Below, piece by piece: positions 32,480 through 44,015 of a stretch of DNA of 64,000 nucleotides; the stretch's first letter is position 1; every line of letters starts with the position of its first letter. Made by a program: the position numbers and the translations under genes. This stretch comes from Neopestalotiopsis rosae (Eukaryota; Ascomycota; Sordariomycetes; Amphisphaeriales; Sporocadaceae). Under the pieces are notes generated by a model that was given only the letters and a program-made list of their open reading frames with translations, was not told the DNA's origin and did no database searches. Location of the stretch: positions 2,418,001 to 2,482,000 of the forward strand of contig JALGAS010000009.1 of the NCBI GenBank assembly GCA_023078685.1, given 5' to 3'.

Positions 32480-33521
32480 ATGACTGATCAGAAATCAGGT
32501 CATTTGGGATCGACACCCTTTCAAGATCGGCCAATGTTCATAGACGGCAGGAACGCCAAAGAGGAAATCCCCATCAAAAGACTGGTAGGAGGTCCAGAGA
32601 GACTGCCTGCCTCTCCGCGATCTCCACGGACCCCACGAACAGCGCCTCAGCTTATGCATTTGCCCCTCGATACTCCGCCATTGATGTCACCGACGGCATC
32701 AGGCTATGACCAGGCAAGTCGTCCGTCCATGAATCTCTTCTTTTAGGAAGAGAATATCGCTAATTCTTACTTGATACCAACAGTGGTCTACAACTAGCAC
32801 AGTCTCACTTGTATCTAGTCCCGTAAATTATGGGATGCAGCCCATGCACACAACAATGGCTGGTGACTATCAAGAAACCACCTCCTGGTATCAGTCTCAT
32901 GATGGTAGCTATGTGGGCAACCCACCCATCGTCTCACCTGGGCAAGTTCCCACATATCACGCAGAGCCATTATATCATATTCCGCGCCCGAGAGATATGT
33001 ATGAAAGTCATTACTCCATCTCAACCGAGCCAGTCCAGGTGCAGACCCTGGCAGCCCCTGCACTGATTGAGACAGAATACCGGAAAATAATCATTAGGGG
33101 ACTATCCAAACGGACTCAAAGCGATCAAATCAAATCTCTACTCCGTTCGAAATGCGGCTTGGGTGGTAACGAAATCAACAGCATCAAGATCCCCAGATCT
33201 AGAGAAGGAGGCAACCGAGGACACGCGACCATCACCTTCGTCAACATGAATTGTGCAGAGAGAGCAGTACAGAGATTACACCACTACAACTTCGATGGTC
33301 ACCAGCTTGAAGTAAGGTTGACAAACGAGGGTGTCTCGCCAAACGAGGGGCGGAGAGCAAGACCTCAGCGGCAGCAAGAAGCTTCACCGCAGCAGCAGCA
33401 GCAGCAAGTGACAGGCTCGCAGTCCACATCGTCTGCCCAGGGGAAGAGGAAAGGAGAGGAATCAATCAATAGAGGCGTCATTATTGCTAATGGATCCTCG
33501 AGTCGGCCGACAAGTCAATAA
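32480..33521 (+). CDS. RRM-domain RNA-binding protein with GC-AG intron
   Basis: Exons 32480-32713 and 32784-33521 join in phase to about 323 residues. The intron (70 bp) has a GC donor (CCAG|GCAAGT) and CAG acceptor. An alternative ATG lies at 32465. Residues 35-75 are Pro/Arg/Ser-rich (RLPASPRSPRTPRTAPQ). A single RRM lies at about 173-255: RNP2 as IIIRGL, RNP1-like RGHATITF, helix GNEINSIK..., and LEVRLTNEG as the last strand. The C-terminus is Gln-rich (QQEASPQQQQQQ) and basic (GKRKGEE). RRM proteins bind single-stranded RNA; target unknown. Aromatic residues at RNP1 are weak (HATITF rather than FGFVxF). Confidence 0.75.
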
Positions 33522-33958
33522 AGCGAACCTGGATCTCAGAGATAAGAGGTCTGTTTAGTAGAGATTCGTCGTCAAAGAGGATTGTGGCCATTGCCGGCGC
33601 TGGAAGAATGGTGGACTTCGAGGGTAAGTGTAACCGGGATTCATGGCGCACTGTCAACAAAGTGCAAGCTACAAGCACAAACCCAGCGAAAAGGACCTAA
33701 TTTGTTGCATATATAATAGATTGACTGGTTCCTTGGTGGTGATCCTCATCTATGAACAGCATCAAAACAAGTGACGTAACCATGCGAAACAATGACAGGC
33801 TCATTACGAGGAGAACAATGGTAGTCTGTGTCTTTGGTATTCTAATCGCTACAAGAAATGCGCAACAGCAGATCATGAAGTGCGTCTCCAGATCACGATA
33901 GGTCGGCAAACTTCAATTGAATGGCGCTTCCAGCCACCAAAAGTGCGTATCGCACAAA
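33522..33958. other. No convincing gene
   Basis: Spacer between the RRM gene and R2 copy 2. Confidence 0.35.
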
Positions 33959-34518
33959 TATGAATAACTATACTTCTTAAGCCGAGTGGAATGGGCAGAT
34001 TCGGCGATTTTATGTCTGGTCCTCTCTTGCTCTCCTTGAATGAAAACACTTCAGGCTCCATACCGAATCTGGACCCTTTTTCTGTTTTTTCCCTTTGTTG
34101 ATCGTCCGACATCGCTAATCTGAAGATGAAATGACATGACAAAAGCCTTGAATTTAACTAGCAACAAATCGACAGTCGCCCTCATACTGTTGTATCTGAT
34201 ACTGGACATGTCCTACAATTGACCCTTTGGAATCGGAACCTGACAGACGGAGATCCATTCGCGGAGCGCTTGTGTCGGGAAGCGTATACTACGGTCTCGA
34301 AAGTCAACTTTCTATATTTTTATAGCCGCGAGCCAGAAACGCACTCGATCCTAAAATGGCGAATAGTTAGGAGGGCTCGAAACAGATCTCTCCCTAGTTG
34401 CTGAATCACCGCAAAACCTGTAAACTCCCAGTAGAAAGTCTTGTAAGTCATTCTCTGCTCATGGATGTTGGTAAATTGGAGCTATTCGAAACATCGTAAT
34501 CCACGGTTCTATTTATCA
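33959..34518 (+). repeat. Duplicated upstream module R2, copy 2
   Basis: Matches 14251-14780. It ends about 160 bp upstream of a gene (34680) unrelated to the MADS-like gene behind copy 1. Frames on either strand through it are not both preserved. Confidence 0.8.
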
Positions 34519-34679
34519 GGTCTACAGTACTAACAAGCTTGCTAGAGGAAGCGGCAACCCAAACCACATTTCTTTCGTGCATCAATGCTGTACATATAAT
34601 ATACAGTACAGCATCAAGTGATAATTCCGAATCTTATGCCCTACTAATCTAGAATTGGATCTCCTGTTCGAAGTCAAGA

Positions 34680-35252
34680 ATGGTTTTCTGGATTAATCAA
34701 CGGGAATTGACATCTCGGATAAAGCACGTTTCTTTGCAGAAGATTGAGTTCTGGTACAATTTACATATTAGCAACCCGATGAAGTATAGAGGGTTCGAAT
34801 TCGCACATCAAAATTTGGTCAATCGCAGACGCGAGCTTGAATTGTTGAAACTAGGTCCAGAACTTCTGCTGAAACTCGTAAAGGCGGTAGATTACTTGAA
34901 GTTTGAGGAATTGTTGGAGGCAAGTTGCGGCAAAGCGGCAGACATGGTGAAAAGGGGAACCTTGACAAGTCTAGAAACTATTCCAGCTCAACTGCAAATT
35001 CAAATTGCAGAAAGGCTGGCACCATTTGCTCTTCGTTGTGCGATGGAAGCAGCCACTGTTCCTTCAACTCCAGCTCTTGAACATCATGCCCGAATTTGGA
35101 CCAGTCTATTTTCTTCTGACGACTGGTTTGATGCCGCCCTGCAGCATGGGGCCAAACCTGTCCTCATTGGCTTCGGCCTGATAGATTTTGAAAGGAAGTT
35201 TGCAAAGGGCGAGTACTATCTTCAATGGACTGGATGGGGGACTTTACTGTAG
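34680..35252 (+). CDS. Unrecognised 190-residue helical protein
   Basis: Single exon from ATG 34680. The protein is strongly helix-forming: NRRRELELLKLGPELLLKLV followed by KAVDYLKFEELLEASCGKAA, then TIPAQLQIQIAERLAPFALR. It ends WTGWGTLL. No signal peptide or membrane segment. I do not recognise the family. It lies about 160 bp behind module R2. A real gene is likely from its composition and clean ATG. Confidence 0.5.
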   Translation: MVFWINQRELTSRIKHVSLQKIEFWYNLHISNPMKYRGFEFAHQNLVNRRRELELLKLGPELLLKLVKAVDYLKFEELLEASCGKAADMVKRGTLTSLETIPAQLQIQIAERLAPFALRCAMEAATVPSTPALEHHARIWTSLFSSDDWFDAALQHGAKPVLIGFGLIDFERKFAKGEYYLQWTGWGTLL

Positions 35253-35279
35253 CGTTCAGAACCTAGTGCAATGATTTAA

Positions 35280-36112
35280 TCATTTGTGACTGCCCCCAGG
35301 CTGTAAAATGAAAGTTATGGAGAGCTCGTTCCTCCGGTCATTAGGCACCTCTACTAATCCACTGCTCGAACGGCACAGATAGTCCTGGCGAATGTGTGTT
35401 TCATTGCGCGCTTGGGAAGACTCTGCGGTGCTCTCGTCATGACAGGAATATTCTTCGCTGCTCGTTGTAGATTGATATTCCTGCCGGTGTTTTTGCGTGG
35501 GCGTTTGGTTTTTCAAGTCGTGGTCTGCTGCTACCTCAACCCGTTTCCTCTTATTAAGAGCTTGGCCGTATGCGCGGACTGTCTCTGTCTCGATCCACTG
35601 ATTTATTTCTTCGCATTTTCCGATTATAAACAGCTTATCAACGTCGCTTGTCAAATTTTGGTGGCGTTTTGTGTGGACAATCCATTCACTGGCCGTCCTC
35701 GACTTCCAAGGTGGTATGCAGACCATGCACGGACGGACAAATTGCATATCTCCACTAGTATTAGCAAGATCTGTTTGGACTAATAGGAACGAGGAATCAT
35801 ACGTGAACCCATATGACGCCTAAAATCATCTCTTTTCGGCATTGGTTTGACCAGGCAATCATCCTGAGGACACTGATAGCCTTCTGATGTTTTGTACTGC
35901 CTTAGATCGCCTGGGTTGTCTGAATTGTCCTCGGTAACGGGAGCAATTTCTTGCCGGAAATGAGAGAGCTTTTGTGCATAATGCTCTTGAAGCAGACTGA
36001 TTAAATTGCGTTCTTGATGGTCTATATTTTGCTGCTCTTTTATATGCGTATCACGATCGCCTTCGTTGTCGAAGGTGGCCCCGCAAATACAGCGAAAGCG
36101 ATATTCAGACAT
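35280..36112 (-). CDS. C2H2-like zinc-finger protein, two pieces, junction unresolved
   Basis: Piece 1 (36112-35780) starts at an ATG and encodes MSEYRFRCICGATFDNEGDR ... H, a first finger-like unit, an acidic linker, then YQCPQDDCLVKPMPKRDDF followed by RRHMGS, the fungal C2H2 form seen in CPxxDC...K-F-x-R-x-D-x-x-R-H. Piece 2 (35747-35280) carries a third unit, CMVCIPPWKSRTASEWIVHT then KRH, and a polar basic tail. A GTATGA donor at about 35803 and CAG acceptor at 35772 would join them in phase and supply the missing His, but the intron would be only 32 bp. A CTAG acceptor at 35756 gives a normal 48 bp but the wrong phase. Either a very short intron or a frameshift is present. Confidence 0.5.
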
Positions 36113-36142
36113 GTTTGTGAGATGGTTGGGGAAGCTGATGGA

Positions 36143-36589
36143 CTAACCTAAGTTAGATAAGGGAACAGGATTGGATCCACACGGAAATGCGGTGATATTA
36201 TAGCTCAAAGCTAATAGGTGGTGCGAAACGATGCCGTTAGTGGTGGGGCGTTCGTAGCAAAGATGCGGAATAGATCTGCCCCGCCTCCGCTTTGAAACAC
36301 GCGACTTACGAAATTCGGAGTTGTAGGGCATGGGTTGCATTTTACACAATTCAATGAGGCAAATAAGGCACCAAGCTCTGTCCCACATACAGTTTAAGAT
36401 CAGGGTTGCTCCTGGAAATGCATGTCTTTCCTGCATACAGGGACATTTACACCGCCGTAATGTCCATTTGCACACTAAGAACGATGAGGCATCCAGTGTA
36501 GACAACAAGTCTATGGTTGTGTGTGGGGAACTTCGCCTCACGTAACGAAGTACCCTCTCCCTTATGTGCTGGCAGGCTCCTGCAGTCAT
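36143..36589 (-). CDS. Candidate Cys-rich small protein
   Basis: 148 residues from an ATG at 36589. The middle has many cysteines (FLVCKWTLRRCKCPCMQERH, later NCMWDRAWCLICLIELC) and the latter part a basic stretch (KSRVSKRRRGRS). It lies 30 bp upstream of the zinc-finger gene on the same strand. No recognised family; could be spurious. Confidence 0.25.
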   Translation of the reverse strand: MTAGACQHIRERVLRYVRRSSPHTTIDLLSTLDASSFLVCKWTLRRCKCPCMQERHAFPGATLILNCMWDRAWCLICLIELCKMQPMPYNSEFRKSRVSKRRRGRSIPHLCYERPTTNGIVSHHLLALSYNITAFPCGSNPVPLSNLG

Positions 36590-37135
36590 GCGTTTGACCT
36601 TAAAGCGACTTTGATGGTCCGCAGTGTGAAGAGTCTTGTATCACTACATTTCACATATTCGTAGGAGATTTCAATGACCCTTGTTGAACGTGAGTGGTCA
36701 TTCGAGAACATGTGCGTAGAAATGAAATCAGCCCTCGGGCCGATACATAGGTCGAGTGCCATCAACAACAACAAGAACAGAACAGAACAAGGACACACAC
36801 CCGGCTAGCCAGCCAGAGGCCTTGATGCAATCTACTACTGTAACTACTTTTGTCTTATGTAACTACTTTTGTCTTATGTAATACAATACATCAAGAGGGG
36901 CTGACCATTGTCAATTTGTGGCATTGAGGATGACGAGAGGGTATATTCACGATGCGAGATTGAACGCGGCCGGTGCTTCGAGGAAAAAGAAAGAGAAAGG
37001 CAAGAAAAGAACGTTCTAGCCGTATTGGGGCCGATCTGATTCTGCTGACGAATGTCTTTAGGCGCAGGGTTATACATAACGTTCTGATGGCACGAAAAGT
37101 GATTTTGTCCGGAATATCATTTGCAAGGTACTGTG
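36590..37135. other. No convincing gene
   Basis: AT-rich stretch with a purine-rich block near 36980-37010 similar to one near 30120-30160. No supported gene. Confidence 0.35.
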
Positions 37136-37560
37136 TGGATCCGGCGGTGAAAAGTGGATGCACTTCATAATGACACGAACATTGTTCTGGCCGGATTTGG
37201 ATGTCAGTTTGACTGACATCCGGATTCAGTATAGCTCCAAGGGACGTCACTGGATGCAACATTTTCTTTCCGCCAACCAGTCAGAAATCCTGGCCAGCCC
37301 CAGTGCACTAAGAAAACAATAACCAGAATATTTCACCCATGTTCAGCGAGATAGCCACTGCACTTGTCCGGGGTCTCGATTGGCTGGCGCAAGACTACCC
37401 ATCGACCTTCGTCGAAGCTATGCTGAATCCGGGGGCATCAAGGTAGGCCAAGGCAATGCAAAGGAGGGGCATTTCTCCCTCCTTGCCTTATCAGACAGGC
37501 AAGGAGAATGCGTTGCGAGTTTGCCGTCACTACAGTTTAAGGTGGGTAAAATCTCGTGGA
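37136..37560 (+). repeat. Foldback-type element, second copy
   Basis: The left part is parallel to 29141-29450 and the right part is inverted relative to 29470-29640. A palindrome lies at 37199-37221. In the inverted half the palindrome core is missing: gatgcccccggattcagc stands where 29575-29620 has the palindrome between gatgcgccc and ggattcagc. Confidence 0.7.
37199..37221. repeat. 23-bp palindrome, copy 4
   Basis: GGATGTCAGT, loop ttg, ACTGACATCC. Confidence 0.85.
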
Positions 37561-38535
37561 CGCGATACGAGATTGTCTTTCCGCACCAGCATCCCGTTGA
37601 CAGGACATGCGTTTGTCCGAAGTCATGCCTGAAAATTATGCTTGTTAGTGCATAAGAGCACTTAGTGGCCGGGCTCTCGTCGAAGGAAGAGGCGCGCATA
37701 GGATCGAAGCGGAGACCATCGAGTAGAAGCAATACAGTACATAAGAGACAAAATATAGGTGAGGATAAATAGTAAGTATCAAGCATTTATGGCAATGAGC
37801 CAAAATGCATTACTTCTGTCATACAATATTGCATGGTTTCTGGCGGTACGGCATCCACAAACTGAAGACGATCGACAATCTTAGCACCGTAGATCCTATT
37901 TCTAGTCCTACTTATCGATCACAGGTTTATGCACGCGTTGCCATGGTGATTTTTGGTTCTCAAATTGTATGAACATCAAAGGAGAGAGATGGAATGAAAA
38001 CTCTGACAGCGCCGGCCAATTCCCCGTCGCCGTCTCTGCGCGATGCAGGGGGCCTCTCGACTTGAATGCATACACCCCTGTCGCCAGTCTGGGTTATATG
38101 CGTTGGCACCCTCTTGGCCAATAATATTTGGGTGGCCGGCCCGCTGCGATAGGGAATCACCGCGGCCCGTACCATTATCTAAATTGGGACATTACTGACA
38201 GCAGCGAAACCGACCATCCGTTTCTGTTCTTGTGGACGGACAAGCCAGTTTGGATGCATGATAGACAGATACTTCGCAGTAGCAGGCACGCGCGGTTGGC
38301 CAAAATGGCCGCCTATCACGGAGAGCAATCCCTGTGACGGATGTCTGCATGTGCCCCAGCTTATGAACGCGAGACATGTATGCGAGAGCCGGAATGGGGA
38401 GGCCGAGACAGGAATCGAGCTTTGTGTTAGAAGGACAGGAGAACGTCCCTCTTTACCCCATTTCTACCACACTTATTTCCCACCAGTCCTGGGGAATGAA
38501 CAATCGCATATCTCTGGATTGATTCACATTTCACG
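37561..38535. other. No convincing gene
   Basis: Only short frames. The part just before 38536 would hold the promoter of the FTA2-like gene. Confidence 0.35.
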
Positions 38536-39446
38536 ATGCCAAAACAAGTAACGGATTTGAATCGTGCTGAGATGTTGGTCAAGTTGTGCCCTGACCCGAA
38601 GATACATGCATTCGAACACCAAGGGGCATCAATTGAATGGCTCGAGAGACTCGACATGGATCGAGAAGACTCCGAGGCGGAGGGCGTGGTGTTCAAAGTA
38701 AAGATCAAGTCTCGGCTATATGCCCTGAAAGTAGTGAGCAACCTCCTCGACCACCAGACGAGCTTTGATTTTTTGAGACTCACCTGCAAGCACAGTTCGA
38801 CTTTTTTGACCCTTCGACAGATCGCTATTTCTGGGGTCCGCTACTTGAAAAGTCAGATGAAGCATTTCCCTTGAGGAACATCGTGTATTACACAGACCCA
38901 TTCTACGCAGAATGCCGTGCTTATGGGCGGATACTCGAAGCCCAGCGCAACAGGGGAGTAGGGTCGGCGGTAGCGGTAACGTGCCATGGATATTTATTTC
39001 TGAGTGACCAAGACAGACGACAACTTGAGAAAAGGGGGCTTACATTCATTAATCAAATAATCGACAAAGATCTGCGCAAGGTAATTGGACAGGATACGTG
39101 CCTACGAGCCATCGTCAAAGACTTAGCACCTGAAGAATCGGGTATCGGCAAAAGTGGCCTTGCGAAGGTGCTGAAGGATATACGGAGTTTGAATAGGATC
39201 AAAATCTACAACCGAGATATTAGGGGAGAGAACTTTAGGGGAAGAAGACTCGTTGATTTTGGCAGATCATGGACCGAGCCGCATCGTATATTGGATGCGC
39301 TGGCCGAAGTTGATGCAAGGGACGCGAGACTGGAGGATTTGGTCATGTTCGACGATATGATTGAAGAAGAGGGGATTAGGACAAAACTGAGGGCTATGCC
39401 AAACATGCTGTATTGCGAGAAGCTACGGTCTTTCGAAAGATCTTGA
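38536..39446 (+). CDS. FTA2-like kinase-fold protein
   Basis: Exons 38536-38733 and 38796-39446 join in phase 0 (62-bp intron) to about 282 residues. The joined sequence reads LYALKV-FDFFDP...YFWGP, then YTDPFYAECRAYGRI and AVTCHGYLFLS, the pattern I know from the fungal protein family annotated as kinetochore Sim4 complex subunit FTA2, a kinase-fold family widespread in Pezizomycotina. A late segment IYNRDIRGENFRG followed by RRLVDFGRSWTEPH corresponds to the catalytic loop and DFG region; the Asp of NRD and DFG are kept, the usual HRD His is Asn. Expanded copies of this family in fungi are mostly of unknown role, so a kinetochore function is not implied. Confidence 0.7.
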
Positions 39447-39667
39447 TATATCTGTGCTGAAGGCCATCATGATAAAATGCGCAAGGAGTACTCTGAGAAT
39501 TACAGACATGAGACTGAAGCTTTCCAGAAAGGTTACTGAGTGATGCAGCTTATGTGTAACCTCGTATTTATATTACTTTGAGATTCCATTTCCAGATCCC
39601 TTGGATAGAGAAAAGCGAAGCCATTGTCTGGAACTGGTACGTTTTGGTAATTGGATACAATTTTGGG

Positions 39668-39800
39668 GTACTGGGATATTCTTCTGTGCCTTGGATACTG
39701 TTCTGTGGTGGGATAACATTCTGTGTTGAGATACTCTTCAGTCCTACAGACACCGAGGGTTCTCTTCCAGAGTTGTAGATTTTTTGTGTAGCTCCACTGA
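39668..39800 (+). repeat. Minisatellite-cored dispersed element, copy E
   Basis: Units such as GGGATATTCTTCTGTGC and gtggtgggataacattctg, then the ctacagacaccgagggttctc flank and a ttccagagttg block. Confidence 0.65.
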
Positions 39801-40004
39801 TGTCCCTGCCTCTAATGATCATCAAGCAGGTTAACCTTCAACACTCAGCGCCCTGGTGTCGAGTTGTGGATTGTGACCTAGAAATGTAACCATAGTGACT
39901 CCTTGCTTCTCAATACTGGGACCTCCCAGCCGTTCGAGGCATTGCAGGCTCTAGGTTCTGAGACTGTGTTCGATAGTGTCCATAGACGCGGGACTCACTT
40001 CTGT

Positions 40005-40125
40005 GATGGGCTACTCTTCTGTATGGAGTGCTCTTCTGTGATACTCTTCTTTGCTGAGATGTTGTCCCGGGCTACTCTTCTATACCTTGGATACTGTTTT
40101 GTGTTGGATACTGTTTTGTGCATTT
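40005..40125 (+). repeat. Minisatellite-cored dispersed element, copy F
   Basis: Units such as GTGATGGGCTACTCTTCTGT and tgcctatactcttctg-type variants. The downstream flank is missing. Confidence 0.55.
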
Positions 40126-40328
40126 GGAGCGGACCTCAGGCGGTTGAAATATTGTCATTTGTCTTTGCACTTAATCGTTATCTACAGCTGTGGGGCATTT
40201 AGGGGATCAAGAAGCCTTTTGTACATAATGATAACACCATTTTATTTGGAAGGTCCCCCCCACTGGAGAATACTTCTACAATTGAAAAGAATATTTTTCT
40301 TAAGAAGAACAAGTTACCCCACTATAAG

Positions 40329-40393
40329 CCCACTATCACGTCCACTATCACGTCCACTATAATCGATTCGACGTCCATTACCGCTGACTATTG

Positions 40394-40427
<34 letters not shown>
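40329..40427 (+). repeat. Short 12-bp tandem and 34-nt A tract
   Basis: Two and a half copies of cactatcacgtc precede 34 uninterrupted A at 40394-40427. The A tract may be the tail of a retroposed sequence; no open frame or target duplication is visible. Confidence 0.6.
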
Positions 40428-40428
<1 letters not shown>

Positions 40429-40756
40429 CACTTGAATTTTCTTTCTTTCGACAACAACACCAATCAAACACATGACTTAGATAGCATAAGGTCACGGATT
40501 ACGGATTTATAGATTTACAGTCACGGACGAAGAAATGGTTGTTTGGGATAATATCCTTTAGTGGCCTTCCTGAGACAAACGTTCTGCTCGAGACAAATGT
40601 TCTTCTTGACTACAGAAGTATTCTTCAATGGGAAGACTTTCACCACTCTCGCATCCTTTGGTGGATACACTTTTGGGTACCTAGGTAATGAGCCAGTCGC
40701 GTAAAGGGAGCAATCGAAGATAAAGTTTTCAGAAACTATCCAAAATGAAGTGCCAT
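40428..40756. other. No convincing gene
   Basis: Spacer downstream of the sirtuin gene. Confidence 0.35.
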
Positions 40757-41749
40757 TTACCTACGAACATGTCGCAGCTGCTTCTCCGCCGATAGTTCCA
40801 AAGAAAAGTCTCTCTGTTTCAGATATTTAACCCACTCATCAACTTCCCATGGAACCCAATAATCAATGAAAGCCTTGCAATCGCTTGGAGGATTTGTTAG
40901 ATTAACATAAATGATCTTCCCGCCGGTCTTTCTCACTCTGCGGGCAAATTGTCTGAAGAGCCTCTTTGGTCCATAGACCTTGAGACTCGTGCCCAGTACC
41001 AAAAAAAGATCAGGGTTCGATGAGCAATCCCGTTGAGCGACAACAGCAATATCTTCGCCCTCCGGGTGGATTTCATCAAGCATGATCATGCTGGGCTTCA
41101 ATTGACCGGTGGGCAAGGATCTCAGTCCGTGTTCCTGTCGAAATTGTTTGCGTATGATGCAATTTGGGCACGCCAGATCCAACTGGTCTTCGTCGGCATG
41201 GCTCTTGAACTCGTGGTTTTCAATGATATGCCGATAGTTGTCCCAGTCGTAAGAACTGTTGCAAAGGTGACACTTCAAGTTGGAAACGCTGCCATGCAGC
41301 GGGATGCATTCGAACTCCCGACCCACGCCTGTAGTGAGACCTGCCTTCTTCTCCAGCAGGTCGACATTCTGCGTATAGCAGCGAAGAAGCTTTGGCGACA
41401 AAGTTGCAAGCCATCGATGCGTGGCTGTTGGGTCACAGCCCTCAGCAAGATCCCAGAGCTGAAGAGCTGTTCGCAGGAGCTGTGGCTTCCTTGAGTCGAA
41501 GAACGCAGCATTTTCGAATATTTGGCCTCCTCGGTAGATTCCTTCAGAGGAACGAAAATCCTGAAATCATCAGCATCTTCTTCGCGACGGGGAGATCGCA
41601 CTTACAGGTATGCCAGCTGATGTGCTGATACCAGCGCCTACAATGACCACAATCCTCATCGACGACGAGATGATACTTGCAATTATCCGTAGATCATTTG
41701 CAGCGGTCGTTGGACCACTGGAACGGCGGAGAGCAAGAGTATGTGGCAT
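40757..41749 (-). CDS. Sirtuin (Sir2-family NAD-dependent deacylase), Hst3/Hst4-like
   Basis: Exons 41749-41606 and 41560-40757 join in phase 0 across a 45-bp intron, restoring VGAGISTSAGIP-DFRSSEG, the NAD-binding signature. Further motifs in the 315-residue product: YTQNVDLLEKKAG (111-122), catalytic His137 in PLHGS, zinc cysteines C145, C148, C179 and C182 (KCHLC, ACPNC), MLDEIHPEGED (208-218), VLGTSLKVYGPKR and IIYVNLTNPP. The D-E-x-H-P-x-G-E motif and GTSLKV spacing point to the Hst3/Hst4 group, which removes histone H3 K56 acetylation; this subgroup call is less sure. All catalytic residues are present. An upstream in-frame stretch extends to 41827 without an ATG. A short intron and clean ends suggest an active gene. 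Confidence 0.85.
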
Positions 41750-42695
41750 GGTGTATTGGAGGTGACAGCGGTCAAGGAGTAATTGAGGAGGAGAGTTCAA
41801 TTGCGAAAGGCGCGAGGGGTCTCCCAACTTATATATCTCTCAGGATTCTGCCTAGCGTGACCTCCTTGGTCCTGCGAGAAGCAGGCTATCCTATCCAGCC
41901 AGCCATGTCACTGACTTCACACAGGAGGTATCACCATGCATGAGGTGACACTTGCCTGTTGGTAGTTTGGTATGTGTCCAACGTCATGTGTCGATGACTG
42001 AACGAGAATGCTCTATCAAGATGAGCCTAAATTGTGTGCCCAGGTACAATGATTCCGGATCAGCTATAGTCCATTTCACTTGGCTTTGCTAAAAGCAATC
42101 TTGAGGCTCTCTATTCCCTCCTAAATCTGGTTCAGCGCTGCAATGATCCGCACTACGTTCTGGGATGGCTCGTCATTGCTGTCATTTCGAAAGGAAGAGA
42201 GGCTCTGTCCAACATGCCCGAACGATGTCATATCGTTTTGTTTAGTATTGCTGCCGTTGTCGTTGTCGTCGGCCAATGCTTTCCTACACCATATATCCAG
42301 GATACGCAGCTCCGATAACACCGCTGAACCATCTGAGCCCACTGTCTCAGGCTATCATGTACACCGACGTGTCGTAATTGCATCCGAAGGGTGGCATATT
42401 TTTGAAATTAACAGTCCGACCTAAGCATTCGCATTTCTAACCTAATCCTTTTTCCGGAAGTAGACCCACTGATGTTCAACAGTCACCAGTCATGGCTCAA
42501 CAGTGTTCATCTATAACGACAAGACACAGCATATATCTCCCCAGTAACAAACAAGGGTGTTTTTAGTGATATTCCGAAAGATCCAGCGAGATGTAATAAC
42601 TACTAATCGATCGGGTGTTGTCAAATGTTGATTGGTCGACAAGTTGTCATGTGAAAGTCATGTTGACTTGTTTTTGTTTCCTTTTTTAAAATTAT
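41750..42695. other. No convincing gene
   Basis: Short frames only. Confidence 0.35.
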
Positions 42696-42974
42696 TCAGG
42701 CCTGCGAATTTGTAAGATACAAGATGAGAAGATTTTGTGGCTTGATACGCACGGTTCTTGCAGTTTCTGCTGCACGATCTTCTGAACCGCTGTCAAGCAC
42801 CATTCTTCCCATGAGCTCTGCCAGTCTGTCCTTGTCTGACCCTAGCATCCTCTGCTCGATCTCTTCCTTCTTCTTATCAGTAAGACGGGGGTGAGTCTTT
42901 ACTTTATAGTTCGCATTCCGGATACAAAGACGTTCCAGTGCTGGGCGATGGTCATTAGGCCTGGTAGGAGCCAT
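42696..42974 (-). CDS. Unrecognised 92-residue charged protein
   Basis: Single frame from ATG 42974. A basic N-terminus and then a charged helix (TDKKKEEIEQRMLGSDKDRL, AELMGRMVLDSGSEDRAAET) suggest a small helical nuclear or cytosolic protein. No recognised family. A GTAAAG at about 42903 could be a splice donor, but no better continuation was found. Confidence 0.45.
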   Translation of the reverse strand: MAPTRPNDHRPALERLCIRNANYKVKTHPRLTDKKKEEIEQRMLGSDKDRLAELMGRMVLDSGSEDRAAETARTVRIKPQNLLILYLTNSQA

Positions 42975-44015
42975 GCTGTCTGATGCTTTGATCTCAATGT
43001 AATCTTTTTCTCCAACATGTGGAGGAGTGCAACTTATAAATATTTCGAATTTTGAGGGAGCTTGGGCTGTCGCGTGGGAATCGTGTCATTTGAAGCAGAT
43101 CTATTTGTCTCCTCTTGGATCTTCAGTCTGATTCTACAAACAAAACCAGTGTACTGTAACGATGCCGGGATAGTTATTCTCCCGTTTTCGCAGGGGAAAT
43201 CCAATTTTGGACGCACAAGGGCGATTGGTCAGAGTCTGGCCCCTTGTATTCATACATTTGACCCCGCTTTACGATTTCGCATCGTGAGCACTTTCCGATT
43301 CCGATTCAAAGTACGGAAACCGCTCAAACGAACACAAAATATCATCCTACACAATTATTTCCAGGACGCCGCTTTCGTCTTACAATGCTCAAAACGGCAC
43401 CTCTGACAGATATTGCATTGTGTTTGGTACAATACATCCTGTTGTAGCTCGTAGCTACTCGACGCTGGAACAGTCTTACGATAGCTTTATTTGCTATGTA
43501 CATGGTCTCGCTATAACTGAATAAAAAATGTGCACATAAGGCATGAGAAGGTACGACTGTGCAGAAACGGTACATGTCTGCTTCGTAGAACACTAGAACT
43601 TGGCAATAAGACCGCCATCTGGAATTATGCCATGTTTTATAGTGACTACCATATTCGGACGGAAGCAAAGATTCAATTTCGGAAGGGTATGTCACTAGAC
43701 ACAAACGGATTGATCGTCACTGTACTTGAAAGCTGTTACACTGCATTGCAATACTGTCCCTGACAGATGCGAATAATGATGCACGGCATGCAAAATTCAT
43801 CCTGGTCAGATAATTGAGTACTTCTATATCAGAATGTTCTGAGAAGTCCATAAATAGTCCTACAATCCAATAGAGTACTAATACATATACCAGCAATTTA
43901 TATTGTTTCTGTGCGTACACAAATACCAATGGTTCAGAGCGTACCGAAGCAGTGCTGCTTCTGACAGGTTACCAATGAAAGGAACCCATAACGAAACTTT
44001 CTACGCCAGTGATCC
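42975..44015. other. No convincing gene
   Basis: Only motif-free short frames. Confidence 0.35.
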
